A stretch of 64,000 nucleotides of DNA from Acidovorax sp. 106. Lineage in GTDB: Bacteria > Pseudomonadota > Gammaproteobacteria > Burkholderiales > Burkholderiaceae_C. This document shows positions 9,591-17,624 of this stretch, piece after piece. The first letter of the stretch is position 1. Every line of letters starts with the position of its first letter. The position numbers and the translations under genes are program-made. The stretch spans positions 1-64,000 of the forward strand of contig NZ_RCCC01000001.1 of the NCBI RefSeq assembly GCF_003663825.1, read 5' to 3'. Below the pieces are notes generated by a model. The model ran no database searches, was not told where the DNA came from, and saw nothing but the letters and a program-made list of their open reading frames with translations.

Positions 9591-9781
9591 TGAATCACAG
9601 ATTCAGCCTGTTAAAACCATAAAGCATCTGGACATATTTCATCAAAACACATCCAGCAATACAGAAATATGGCAAAAATTGTCCAACCAACCCATATTCA
9701 AGACCGCGTGCCAACAGTAGGGTTGTGCAGGATAGATGAACCTACAATTCCCACCATTCGCACACAGCGCCTTCAGCAATA

Positions 9782-10786
9782 TTAATCCGATGGCTTTTCA
9801 GAGATTGTTATGGCGAACCCGATTTGAGCTAGCCACAAAGGAATATTTTGTTCATTCACAGCGAATGCTGGTTCAGCAGACAAACCACTGAGAACACCAA
9901 CCAAATAAAGATGGTTAACCTCTTGAGCAGCACGGTTGAATCCATGCTTTTCGAGCAATGCCTCCCAATCTTTGAAAGACATTTTTTTCCCTACATAACC
10001 TAGCTTATAGATGAGCAAAGTCGCTGCCATCGTCTCTTCGCGTAACGGACTCTCAACAAAGCGGGCAAGCGGAATATTAAATTTGGCATCCTCATTGGTA
10101 GACCACGGCCATTTGACTCTCTTTCCATCAAAAGTCACCAGTGCATTATTTGAAGCAGCCATCAAATCCAGTTGAATTCCGATAGCTTTAGCTTTCTCTT
10201 CCGTTGATTTTCCATTGAAATCGAATGGTTTTTTGGGCGGGGGAGCCTTGAGCTTTTTAATCTCATCCTCAAGCTCATTTTCCCTTTTCTTCGATAATTC
10301 AAGGGCCTTGGCCTGCTCTTCAGTACGCTTGGCGAAATTCTCAAGTGATTGGACTGTTTCTGCTTTTTCTGTCTGCCACTCTGCCCTCTGTTTAATCATC
10401 ACCGAGCGAAGGTGGAGAGCCTCTTCAGAGGAAAGCGTGCGAACTTCTGTTGCACTAAAAATGGCATCACGAGTACGGTTCAAATTTTTTTCGTGATCGG
10501 CAGCAATTCTTCTGAGTAGCGGAGGAAGTAGATAAATCCATGTAAGTGCTATCCCAAGAGGAATTAGAGAGCCGTGGATTAGCCAGTCTAATTGCTTAGG
10601 AAAGAGGTAATTATCGATATAGCTGATTTTGGCTTTCCAGCCCCCATCGCCGCTGCCCAAAAAAACCAAAAGTAGACGAAAGTTCCAAATTGCCCAAGCC
10701 ACTACAAATGCACTCACAAGTGGGTTGCCAAATCGCTCTCTCACTGTTTGAAATATTCCCAGCACAAAGGTCTTCGCGTCGTCCAT
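9782..10786 (-). CDS. Orphan membrane-anchored coiled-coil protein, unknown family
   Basis: A 334-residue protein that I do not recognise by name. Residues about 20-45 (NPLVSAFVVAWAIWNFRLLL) and about 70-92 (GSLIPLGIALTWIYLLPPLL) look like two transmembrane helices. Residues about 95-175 form a charged coiled coil (KRTEEQAKALELSKKRENEL), followed by the linker KAPPPKKP. The C-terminal 130 residues look globular, with WEALLEKHGF and VNHLYLVGVLSG. The gene is clearly AT-richer than its neighbours, stands alone and lies next to an insertion sequence, so horizontal transfer is likely. The membrane hairpin near the N-terminus resembles sporadic, uncharacterised accessory proteins. A defence or stress role would be speculation. 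Confidence 0.75.
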   Translation of the reverse strand: MDDAKTFVLGIFQTVRERFGNPLVSAFVVAWAIWNFRLLLVFLGSGDGGWKAKISYIDNYLFPKQLDWLIHGSLIPLGIALTWIYLLPPLLRRIAADHEKNLNRTRDAIFSATEVRTLSSEEALHLRSVMIKQRAEWQTEKAETVQSLENFAKRTEEQAKALELSKKRENELEDEIKKLKAPPPKKPFDFNGKSTEEKAKAIGIQLDLMAASNNALVTFDGKRVKWPWSTNEDAKFNIPLARFVESPLREETMAATLLIYKLGYVGKKMSFKDWEALLEKHGFNRAAQEVNHLYLVGVLSGLSAEPAFAVNEQNIPLWLAQIGFAITISEKPSD

Positions 10787-10895
10787 GTTCTACCCTCCTA
10801 GTTACAAATTCTAGGCCCACTGGAGGATCAGAGGGGTCAGGTCTGCACTTCACCCCTAGCACCCGCTCGCATCGAAAAACCCCCAAGCCAAATTG

Positions 10896-11956
10896 CCTGA
10901 TTAGCTACTTACCTCAGATACCCGCAGCACTTTCAAAGGCAGTGGCCCAGCAGTCACCAAGGCTTTCAACAGCCTGGGCAGCATGGCAGGCAGATCAAAG
11001 CGGCGGTTGAATCGCCAGCAGAACTCGGCCAAGTAGCGCTGTGCATACCTGGTATGGTCAAACGAGTGATAGGTGCCCGCCATGCTGGTCTTGAGGTTGC
11101 CCAGCAAGGTGTTCACCCAACGCAGCTGAGGTGTCTGTGCCCCCTTGCGCCCACCGCCAGTCACGTAGCGCTCATGCGTAGCCTGCGCCTGCTGCACTTG
11201 CGCAAAGGCCCGAGTGCCGTCGCTGACCACGTGGCAGCGCGCCGCTAGGTGAGCCTGTGCCCATTGCCGCATGTGCTCGTTGGTGAAGTCCGCCACAGGT
11301 GTCAGGCACATGTACAGGGGCCGGCCATCGGTGCTGGTCTGCACCGCAGCGACGAAGGCCGTCTTGTTGGCTGCGCGGCGCCCGCCGTTGATGTGTCCTG
11401 CCCGCTCGCCCCCAAGGTAGGCATCGTCAATCTCCACCCGCCCTTGCAGCAGGTAGCGCGCATCGCGCTGGGCCATGGCCTGCATCAGTTTGTGCTTCAT
11501 CAGCCATGCCGTTTTGTAGGACACGCCCAACTGGCGCTTGAGCGCCAGGGCGCTGATGGCATTCTTGTTCTGCGTCAGCAGGTACATGGCCAGGAACCAC
11601 AGCCTCAGGGGCACATGGGAGTGTTCCATTACAGTGCCCACGATGGAGGAGCTTTGGTAGCCACAAAGGAAGCACTCCCACAGCAGTCGACCCGTGCCAT
11701 TGCGGGTGTGAAAAAAGCGCTTGCAGCCGCAGTGCGCGCACCGCCAGCCCAAGGGCCATCGTGCGCCCACCAGGGCCTGCTCGCACTGCTGCTCGCTGCA
11801 GTAAAGGCTCTGAAACTGAGGCAGTGACAGGCCCCGTTGGAACTGGATCGCGTTGATGGACATCGCTTGCTCCTTGGCGCCGAGAACTCGGCATGTCCGT
11901 TGGAGTCCTGCGCCTAGGCTTTGTTCTGCTCACTCTGAGATATGTCGCTAATCAGG
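10896..11956 (-). mobile_element. IS1595-family insertion sequence, copy A (1061 bp)
   Basis: The element has terminal inverted repeats CCTGATTAGC and GCTAATCAGG. It is flanked on both sides by the 8-bp direct repeat CCAAATTG (10888-10895 and 11957-11964), the length expected of the family. It carries one transposase gene. An apparently identical element of the same length lies at 62774-63834 in the other orientation. The target is an intergenic repeat continuing at 11965-12014. Confidence 0.92.
10901..11863 (-). CDS. IS1595-family (ISXO2-like) transposase
   Basis: A 320-residue transposase. The N-terminus has a zinc ribbon, CAHCGCKRFF followed by CFLCGYQ. The DDE domain of the IS1595 type has its first acidic residues in VEIDDAYLGGERAG, the middle one in HVVSDGTRAF, and the last region in LRWVNTLLGNLKTSMAGTYH. 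It cuts and inserts the surrounding 1061-bp element. The start lies behind CAAGGAG. The reading frame is intact and the protein is identical to that of the second copy, so both are probably recent and functional. Confidence 0.92.
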   Translation of the reverse strand: MSINAIQFQRGLSLPQFQSLYCSEQQCEQALVGARWPLGWRCAHCGCKRFFHTRNGTGRLLWECFLCGYQSSSIVGTVMEHSHVPLRLWFLAMYLLTQNKNAISALALKRQLGVSYKTAWLMKHKLMQAMAQRDARYLLQGRVEIDDAYLGGERAGHINGGRRAANKTAFVAAVQTSTDGRPLYMCLTPVADFTNEHMRQWAQAHLAARCHVVSDGTRAFAQVQQAQATHERYVTGGGRKGAQTPQLRWVNTLLGNLKTSMAGTYHSFDHTRYAQRYLAEFCWRFNRRFDLPAMLPRLLKALVTAGPLPLKVLRVSEVSS

Positions 11957-12014
11957 CCAAATTGCCCTCCAGCGCTTAATAGACAGTCGCATGCAGTATC
12001 AAAACGATAGCAAA
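11957..12014. repeat. AGCGCT intergenic repeat, interrupted by IS copy A
   Basis: The sequence after the IS (AAATTGCCCTCCAGCGCTTA, then GCAGTATCAAAA) follows a pattern found at least five more times in the window: TCAAA, a pyrimidine-rich stretch, CAGCGCTTA, a short AT-rich loop, TAAGCGC, then CAGCTATCAAA. The left end of the unit lies on the other side of the IS, before 10896. This copy is diverged in its right arm. Confidence 0.6.
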
Positions 12015-12036
12015 CTCCCTGCACGTACAAGAGCAG

Positions 12037-12759
12037 CTACCACGGCAGCTTGTCCCCGCTGTACGCATAAAACCCGCCCGTGTCCTCCACCGGCAAGCCA
12101 TCCAGCACCCGCAGCATGTCCGCCGCTGTGTCCACAGCCGGGCGACCAATTTCCGCGCCGTTGAATGGGGCCGACAAGGCCGAGTTGACGGTGCCCGGGT
12201 GCAGCGCCACCAGCACGGCCTGCGGGTGGGTGCGGGCTACTTCGATGGATGCGGTTTTGACCAGCATGTTGAGCGCGGCCTTGCTGGCGCGATAGCTGTA
12301 CCAGCCGCCCAGGCGGTTGTCGCCAATGCTGCCCACCTTGGCCGAGAGCACGGCCAACAGGGTGCGCCCCTGCTTGGGCAGCAGCGGTGCAAAGTGGGCC
12401 AGCACCAGAGCGGGGCCGAAGGTGTTGGTGCGGAAAGTGGCTTCCATCTGCGCGTAGTTCAACTGGCCCAAACGCTTTTCGGGCATGCCGTGGGGGCCGT
12501 GCAGCAGGCCTGCGGCGTGGATGATGCAGTGCCACGGGCCCTGGGCATTGAGCTGCTGGGCGGCGGCGGCAATGGTGGCTTCGTCATCCAAGTCCACCGC
12601 AGGGTGGGTGTTGCGGCCCAGGCCCACGGCCAGGGCACAGCGTGGGTCGGACTGCAGGTGGGCGAGGAAGGCGCTGCCGATGGCACCGGTGGAGCCGATG
12701 ACGAGGGCGCGGTAGCCGTGGGGCAGGGATTGCAGGGATGGCAGGGATGGGGTGGACAT
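12037..12759 (-). CDS. SDR family oxidoreductase
   Basis: A 240-residue short-chain dehydrogenase with the cofactor motif VIGSTGAIG (residues about 20-28), IIHAAGLLHG, the catalytic YSYRASKAALN (Tyr and Lys of the YxxxK pair) and VALHPGTVNS, typical of the C-factor-like branch. The substrate is unknown. It is the last gene of the photolyase operon, separated from the FeS photolyase gene by about 190 bases of REP-like repeat. SDR genes of this branch often accompany photolyases in light-response clusters, which suggests membership of the set rather than chance. Confidence 0.8.
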   Translation of the reverse strand: MSTPSLPSLQSLPHGYRALVIGSTGAIGSAFLAHLQSDPRCALAVGLGRNTHPAVDLDDEATIAAAAQQLNAQGPWHCIIHAAGLLHGPHGMPEKRLGQLNYAQMEATFRTNTFGPALVLAHFAPLLPKQGRTLLAVLSAKVGSIGDNRLGGWYSYRASKAALNMLVKTASIEVARTHPQAVLVALHPGTVNSALSAPFNGAEIGRPAVDTAADMLRVLDGLPVEDTGGFYAYSGDKLPW

Positions 12760-12801
12760 GGTCGAAACCTCTCTGGGTCAGTGTCTGTATTCAAACAACC
12801 A

Positions 12802-12912
12802 CCGTTCGGGCTGAGCCTGTCGAAGCCGGGGCACGGGGGTGGCCTTCGACAGGCTCAGGCTGAACGGGTGGGGGGTGGCGATGCAGCCCTTCGGCGGGCT
12901 CAGGGCGAACGG
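12802..12912. repeat. REP-like repeats, three units
   Basis: CCGTTCGGGCTGAGCCTGTC starts at 12802. Its inverted partner CTTCGACAGGCTCAGGCTGA starts at 12844, and a degraded third unit is at about 12888-12912. The inverted pair can fold into a strong hairpin between the FeS photolyase and SDR genes. Confidence 0.75.
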
Positions 12913-12945
12913 AGGAACGAAGGCGGAAGGCATGGTGGGTAGTGG

Positions 12946-14508
12946 CTACAAAGCATCCAGCCGCGTGCGCAAGCTGGCCGCATGCTCACGCAACGCATCG
13001 AGTTGCGGCCCCTGCATCTTTTGCAGCTGGCGGTACACCATACCCAGGCGGAAGTTATTGCCCAGGGTGCCCTCGTTGCGCGCAAAAAAGTCCCAGTACA
13101 GCGCGTTGTACGGGCAGGCCCGCTCACCCACTTTTTGCTTTTTGTCGTAGTGGCAGCCGCTGCAGTAGTCGCTCATGCGGTCGATGTAGGCAGCGCTGCT
13201 CACATAGGGTTTGGTGGCCAGCAGGCCGCCGTCGGCAAATTGGCTCATGCCCACGGTGTTGGGCACCTCCACCCATTCAAAGGCGTCGATGTACACGCCC
13301 AAGTACCAGCGGTGCACAGCGGCCGGGTCAAGCCCCGCCAGCAGCGCAAAGTTGCCGATGACCATGAGGCGCTGGATGTGGTGGGCATACGCATGCTCCA
13401 GCGACTGGCCCACGGCGTGCTGCATGCAGCGCATGCGGGTCTGGCCCGTCCAGAACCACTCCGGCAGCGGCGTGTTGTGGCCCAAGGCGTTGCGCTCGTC
13501 GTAGCCGGGCATGTGGGCCCAGTAGATGCCGCGCACGTATTCGCGCCAGCCGAGGATCTGGCGGACAAAGCCCTCCACCGCAGGCAGGGGCGCGGTGCCT
13601 GCGTGGTACGCAGCCTGGGCGCGTTGCACCACCTCGTGCGGGCGCAGCATTTTGGTGTTGAGCGCGAAGGACAGCAGCGAGTGGAAGAGCCGCGCGCTCT
13701 GCGTGCTCATCGCGTCTTCATACGCACCAAAGTGCGGCAGCGTGGTGGTGATGAAGTGGTCGAGCCACGCCAGCGCCTCAGCCCGGTTCAGCGGCCAGCG
13801 CAGTTGCGCAGCCTGCGGGCTGCCAAAGCTTTGCACGCCTGCAGCCTGGATGGTGGCCCACAGGGCGCTGTGGTCGTGCGTGGGGCGGGCATCGGGCGGC
13901 AATGCGGGCGTGCCGGGCCAGGGCTTGCGGTTGTCGTGGTCGAAGTTCCACTGGCCGCCTTCGGGCTCGCACGCTGCGTCGATCAGCACGCTGTGGCGCT
14001 GGCGCATGCGGCGGTAGAAATGCTCCATGAGCCACTGTTTGCGACCCTTGAACACCTCGGCCATTTCGGTGCGGGTGGTGTAGAAGTGCTCGCTGGTGAC
14101 GGCCTGCACGGCAAAGGCTTGCTCGGCACCCCAGGTGCGCAGTTGCTCGTCCAGCCGCCATTCGTCGGGGTGCTGGTATTGCAGCGTCTGCGCTCCGTAG
14201 TGGGCCATGAGGGCGGCCAGGTTGTCGGGCATCGACTGGCGGTTGCTCGCGTCGTCAATCGCCACGTAGCGGACGCGGTGCCCGGCCTCGCGCAGGTGGC
14301 GGGCCAGGTCGCGCATGGCGGCGAAGATGGCGAGGATTTTTTGCGCATGGTGCAGCACGTAGTCGGTCTCTTGCCGCACTTCCATCAGCACATAGACCAC
14401 GCCTTCGTCCGGCCTGGCAAACCACGAATGTTCGGGGTTGAGCTGGTCGCCCAGCAGCAGGCGCAACGTGTGGGCGCGCTGTGGGGTGGAGGGTTGTGGC
14501 GTGGTCAT
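12946..14508 (-). CDS. phrB: FeS-type bacterial (6-4) photolyase / CryPro
   Basis: A 520-residue protein of the FeS-BCP group. It starts LRLLLGDQLNPEHSWF, the family N-terminus, and holds four conserved cysteines at 361, 449, 452 and 465 (MRCMQH, YCSGCHYD, ACPYN). Their spacing of 88, 3 and 13 equals that of Cys350, 438, 441 and 454 that bind the 4Fe-4S cluster in Agrobacterium PhrB. The FAD site includes WREYVRGIYW and WEWVEVPN-like segments near the C-terminus (FEWVEVPNTVGMSQFADGG). Such enzymes repair (6-4) photoproducts with light. The ATG at 14508 overlaps the stop of the upstream gene as ATGA, so the two are translationally coupled; I prefer it over 14520. Confidence 0.88.
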   Translation of the reverse strand: MTTPQPSTPQRAHTLRLLLGDQLNPEHSWFARPDEGVVYVLMEVRQETDYVLHHAQKILAIFAAMRDLARHLREAGHRVRYVAIDDASNRQSMPDNLAALMAHYGAQTLQYQHPDEWRLDEQLRTWGAEQAFAVQAVTSEHFYTTRTEMAEVFKGRKQWLMEHFYRRMRQRHSVLIDAACEPEGGQWNFDHDNRKPWPGTPALPPDARPTHDHSALWATIQAAGVQSFGSPQAAQLRWPLNRAEALAWLDHFITTTLPHFGAYEDAMSTQSARLFHSLLSFALNTKMLRPHEVVQRAQAAYHAGTAPLPAVEGFVRQILGWREYVRGIYWAHMPGYDERNALGHNTPLPEWFWTGQTRMRCMQHAVGQSLEHAYAHHIQRLMVIGNFALLAGLDPAAVHRWYLGVYIDAFEWVEVPNTVGMSQFADGGLLATKPYVSSAAYIDRMSDYCSGCHYDKKQKVGERACPYNALYWDFFARNEGTLGNNFRLGMVYRQLQKMQGPQLDALREHAASLRTRLDAL

Positions 14509-15821
14509 GCCGTGCCCCATAGGCGGCGGTAGCTGCCGTCGGCATCGTGGTCTTGCGCCTGCTTGGTGGGGTTGAAGCGGCGGCCCCCGCGCGGGTCGGT
14601 GCCGCGCCCCGCGATGTAGAGCCAGTTGGCTTGGTTGCTGTACACGTCGTAGTCCACCAGTTGCGATTCAAACCATGCCGCGCCTGCGCGCCAGTCGCCC
14701 CGCAGGTCGTAGATGAGGTAACTGGCCACCACCTGGCGCAGGCGGTTGCTCAGATACCCGGTGGCCGCGAGTTCGCGCATGGCGGCATCGACCAGCGGCT
14801 CGCCCGTCTCGCCCTGGCACCAGCGCTCAAAACCGCGCTGGTTGTGCTGGGCGAGTGGCAGTTCGGATAGGCCGCGCGCCCGGTACAGCCCCGCGCCGTA
14901 TTGCAGGTGCAGCAGCCGAAAGTAGTCGCGCCACAGCAGCTCGAACCACAGCCAGTAGGTGCCATCGTTGGCTCCGTGGTTGCGCTCAAAGGCTTTCAGG
15001 TCGGCATAAATCTGGCGGGGAGACAGCGCACCCGTGGCCAGCCAAGGCGACAACTTGCTGGAGTAATCCAGCCCCGTGAGCCCATTGCGCGTGTCCTTGT
15101 AGCTGTGGGGCAGCTTGCGGGCCAGGTACTGCGCCAGGTGGGCCAGTACGGCGCCCTCGCTCCCATCGCAGCCGGGGGTGCCGTAGGGGAAGGATGAGCG
15201 GGCATCGCTGCCCTGTGGCGGTGCGGGTGGCTGGATGGCTGCAGCGCCCTGCTCCGCCCCCACCGCCTGCAGCACGGGCGCGGGCACATCAAGTGGCGGC
15301 AGCAGCTGGGCGGGTGCAGGCAAAGGCGCGGCGGGGGTAATGCCTGCGCGCTCCACCTTCTGGCGGAAGCTGGTAAACACACCGGGCAGGTCAGAGGCAG
15401 GCCAAGGCATGTCGGCCGGGTGCAGCAGGCTGCTGTGCCATACGGTACGCACTTGCAGGCCTGCCGCGCGCAGGGCCGCGATCTCGGCCTGCTCGTAGGG
15501 GGCGGCAATGTCTTCGCACACCACGGTGGTGGCGCCCACAGCCTGTGCCAGTTGCGGCAGGGCGGCGGCGGGCGGGGCTTGGCAGATGAGCAATGGGTTG
15601 CCCAATACGGTCGTCTGTTGCTGCAACCCGCGCAGCGCTGCGGCGGTGAAGGCGCGGCGGTGCGGGCCCACGCGCGCGAAGCACCAGGGCGTGCGTTCAT
15701 CGGGCGCAGGCAGGCACACCACGGGCAGTAGGTGCGTGGCACCGCTGGTGAGCGCTGCATGCAGCGCGGGCTGGTCGTGCAGGCGCAGGTCGTTGCGAAA
15801 CCAGAAGAGCACGGTGCTCAT
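14505..15821 (-). CDS. DASH-type cryptochrome/photolyase
   Basis: A 438-residue photolyase-family protein starting [20 protein letters not shown]. The N-terminal alpha/beta domain is typical of photolyases. The C-terminal FAD domain has [54 protein letters not shown], and [20 protein letters not shown], the last being a DASH signature. DASH proteins repair cyclobutane dimers in single-stranded DNA or loop regions and may sense blue light. The start overlaps the stop of the DUF2256 gene as ATGA, and its own stop overlaps the start of phrB the same way. A far longer ORF to 16553 is out of frame with the family. Confidence 0.88.
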   Translation of the reverse strand: MSTVLFWFRNDLRLHDQPALHAALTSGATHLLPVVCLPAPDERTPWCFARVGPHRRAFTAAALRGLQQQTTVLGNPLLICQAPPAAALPQLAQAVGATTVVCEDIAAPYEQAEIAALRAAGLQVRTVWHSSLLHPADMPWPASDLPGVFTSFRQKVERAGITPAAPLPAPAQLLPPLDVPAPVLQAVGAEQGAAAIQPPAPPQGSDARSSFPYGTPGCDGSEGAVLAHLAQYLARKLPHSYKDTRNGLTGLDYSSKLSPWLATGALSPRQIYADLKAFERNHGANDGTYWLWFELLWRDYFRLLHLQYGAGLYRARGLSELPLAQHNQRGFERWCQGETGEPLVDAAMRELAATGYLSNRLRQVVASYLIYDLRGDWRAGAAWFESQLVDYDVYSNQANWLYIAGRGTDPRGGRRFNPTKQAQDHDADGSYRRLWGTA

Positions 15822-16000
15822 GCGGTGCCCTCCTCTGCCAAGCCTTGCGAAGTGCCGCCGCGCTTGCGTTCGCTGCGGCAGCGGTCGGAACAGTATTTCA
15901 CCTCGTCCCACACCTTCTCCCACTTCTTGCGCCAGGTAAAGGGCAGGCCGCAGTGCAGGCAGGTCTTTTGCGGAAGGTCTTGTTTTTTGCGCATGCGCAT
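15818..16000 (-). CDS. DUF2256 small zinc-ribbon-like protein
   Basis: A 60-residue basic protein with [14 protein letters not shown] and VKYCSDRCR, giving two CxxC-like pairs (C-x2-C and C-x3-C) that suggest a zinc ribbon. This is the DUF2256 family, whose genes are commonly found beside photolyases; the function is unknown. It lies three bases after the upstream photolyase gene and overlaps the DASH gene by ATGA, so it is surely part of the operon. Translation may begin at either of two ATGs, 16000 or 15994. Confidence 0.85.
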   Translation of the reverse strand: MRMRKKQDLPQKTCLHCGLPFTWRKKWEKVWDEVKYCSDRCRSERKRGGTSQGLAEEGTA

Positions 16001-16003
16001 GGT

Positions 16004-17581
16004 TCAAAAGTCCAGGGTTTGCTGCTGGGGGTGCTGGGCGGCGTTGCGTGCGCGGGCGCGTGCCTGGGGGCTGCCGCCATCGCGAAACTGGCGGGAGCCG
16101 TGCTTTTCCACAATCGCGGCTTTGGCCTCGCGCACGGCAGGCTGGGCGCGCAGGCCGTGCACGCGGGCTTTGGCGGTGCGGGTGGCGGAGTCCAGCTCTA
16201 CCAGCGGCACGGCAATGTCGTGGCCCACGCGCACGCCGCAGCGGGCTTGCACATCGGGCGGCATGCGCCAGGGCTCCAACAGCCAGGCATCGGGCACGCG
16301 GCGCAAGGCGGGCAGCCACTGGCGCACAAAGTGGCCGTGCGGGTCGTGGTCTTGCGCCTGCTTGATGGGGTTGTAGACGCGGGTGGTGTTGATGCCCGTG
16401 GTGCCCGCCTGCATTTGCAGCTGGCTCCAGTGGATGCCGGGTTCGTAATCGAGAAACTGGCGGGCCAGCCATTCGCCCACGGGCCGCCAGTGCAGCCACA
16501 GCGGGTACGAGGCCACCGACACCAGCATGGCCCGCATGCGGAAGTTGACCCACCCCGTCTCGCGCAGCATGGCCACGCAGGCATCCACCATGGGCCAGCC
16601 GGTGCGCCCGGCCACCAGGGCATCAAAGTGAGCGGGGTTCCATTCCCCTTCGCGCAGGCCGTTGTAGCCCCGGTGCAGGTTGTGGTGCTCCAGCGCGGGC
16701 TCAGACTCCAGCTTTTGGATGAAGTGGCAATGCCAGTGCAGGCGGCTCATGAAGGCGGTGAGCCCCTTGCGCTGCCATGCGGCTCCAGGCTCGGTGCTGG
16801 CCTTGAGTTGTTGCTGGCGGCGCTGGGTGGCCTGCACCACCTCGCGCATGCCCAGGCAGCCCATAGCCAGGTAGGGCGAGAGGCGCGAGCAGGCGCTGGG
16901 CGCTGTCAGCGGCGATGAGATGCCGCCCCGGTAGCCCTGGCTGCGCTGCAGCAAAAAGTCTTGCAGCACACGCAGCCCCTCTTTGCGCCCCCCGCGCTGG
17001 CGCTGGGGCGGGTCGTGCGCGGGCAGGCCCAGCGCGGCACCGCTGGGCCAGGGCTGTGCGGGCCACGGCAGCGTGCGGGTGTGCAGGGCCTCTGGTGCGG
17101 GTCCGGGTGTAGGTGCAAGCACCACGGGCGCGTGCATGAAGGTCTGCCAGTGCCCATGCCAGTCGTCGCGCGAGCGCAGGCGGCGCACCACGCCGTGCTG
17201 CGGCCATTCGCGCCAGGCCACGCCCTGCGCGTGGCACCAGCGGCCCACGGCAAGGTCGCGGGCATAGGTGTGGGCGTTGCCCGTTTCTTCATGCGCCACC
17301 AGGGTGTGGAAAGGTGCCAGCGCGTGCAGGCGGGCCAGCACGTCCACCACCTCGCCCACGGCCACTTGCAGCGTGGCGCCCCGCCGCTGCAGGGCCTGGG
17401 CCAGGTCGTGCAGGCTTTCTTGCACAAAGTGGTAGTGCTGCAGAGCGGCATCGGGCTGGGCCCACAGGCTGGGCTCGATGACATACAGGCACAGCACCGG
17501 GCCTTGGGCGGCAGCGTGGTGCAGCGGCGCGTGGTCGTGCACGCGCAAGTCGCGTTTGAACCAGACGACGGTGTAGCCCAT
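16004..17581 (-). CDS. Cryptochrome/deoxyribodipyrimidine photolyase family protein
   Basis: A 525-residue protein starting MGYTVVWFKRDLRVHDHAPL, the photolyase domain, with the FAD-binding domain from about 250 onward: SRLSPYLAMGCLGMREVVQA, SRLHWHCHFIQKLE, GWPMVDACVAMLRETGWVNF, and GIHWSQLQMQAGTTGINTTR. It differs from the DASH and FeS proteins encoded downstream, making this a third branch of the family in one operon. It may repair cyclobutane dimers or act as a photoreceptor; which one cannot be read from the sequence. I chose the start at 17581 because the upstream ORF extension to 17770 lies inside the neighbouring oxidoreductase gene. Confidence 0.85.
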   Translation of the reverse strand: MGYTVVWFKRDLRVHDHAPLHHAAAQGPVLCLYVIEPSLWAQPDAALQHYHFVQESLHDLAQALQRRGATLQVAVGEVVDVLARLHALAPFHTLVAHEETGNAHTYARDLAVGRWCHAQGVAWREWPQHGVVRRLRSRDDWHGHWQTFMHAPVVLAPTPGPAPEALHTRTLPWPAQPWPSGAALGLPAHDPPQRQRGGRKEGLRVLQDFLLQRSQGYRGGISSPLTAPSACSRLSPYLAMGCLGMREVVQATQRRQQQLKASTEPGAAWQRKGLTAFMSRLHWHCHFIQKLESEPALEHHNLHRGYNGLREGEWNPAHFDALVAGRTGWPMVDACVAMLRETGWVNFRMRAMLVSVASYPLWLHWRPVGEWLARQFLDYEPGIHWSQLQMQAGTTGINTTRVYNPIKQAQDHDPHGHFVRQWLPALRRVPDAWLLEPWRMPPDVQARCGVRVGHDIAVPLVELDSATRTAKARVHGLRAQPAVREAKAAIVEKHGSRQFRDGGSPQARARARNAAQHPQQQTLDF

Positions 17582-17624
17582 ACCCTGCTCTGCCCTGTCC
17601 CGCTTTGGCCTCGTCAGCCCGCGA

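Noticed and set aside
10820..10870. GGGGTCAGGTCTGCACTTC-like sequence as the end of another mobile element
   Set aside because: Only one such end is visible and no partner or transposase fits; too weak to call.
12982..14532. 516-residue open frame on the plus strand
   Set aside because: It is antisense to the FeS photolyase gene, whose cysteines and motifs are conserved.
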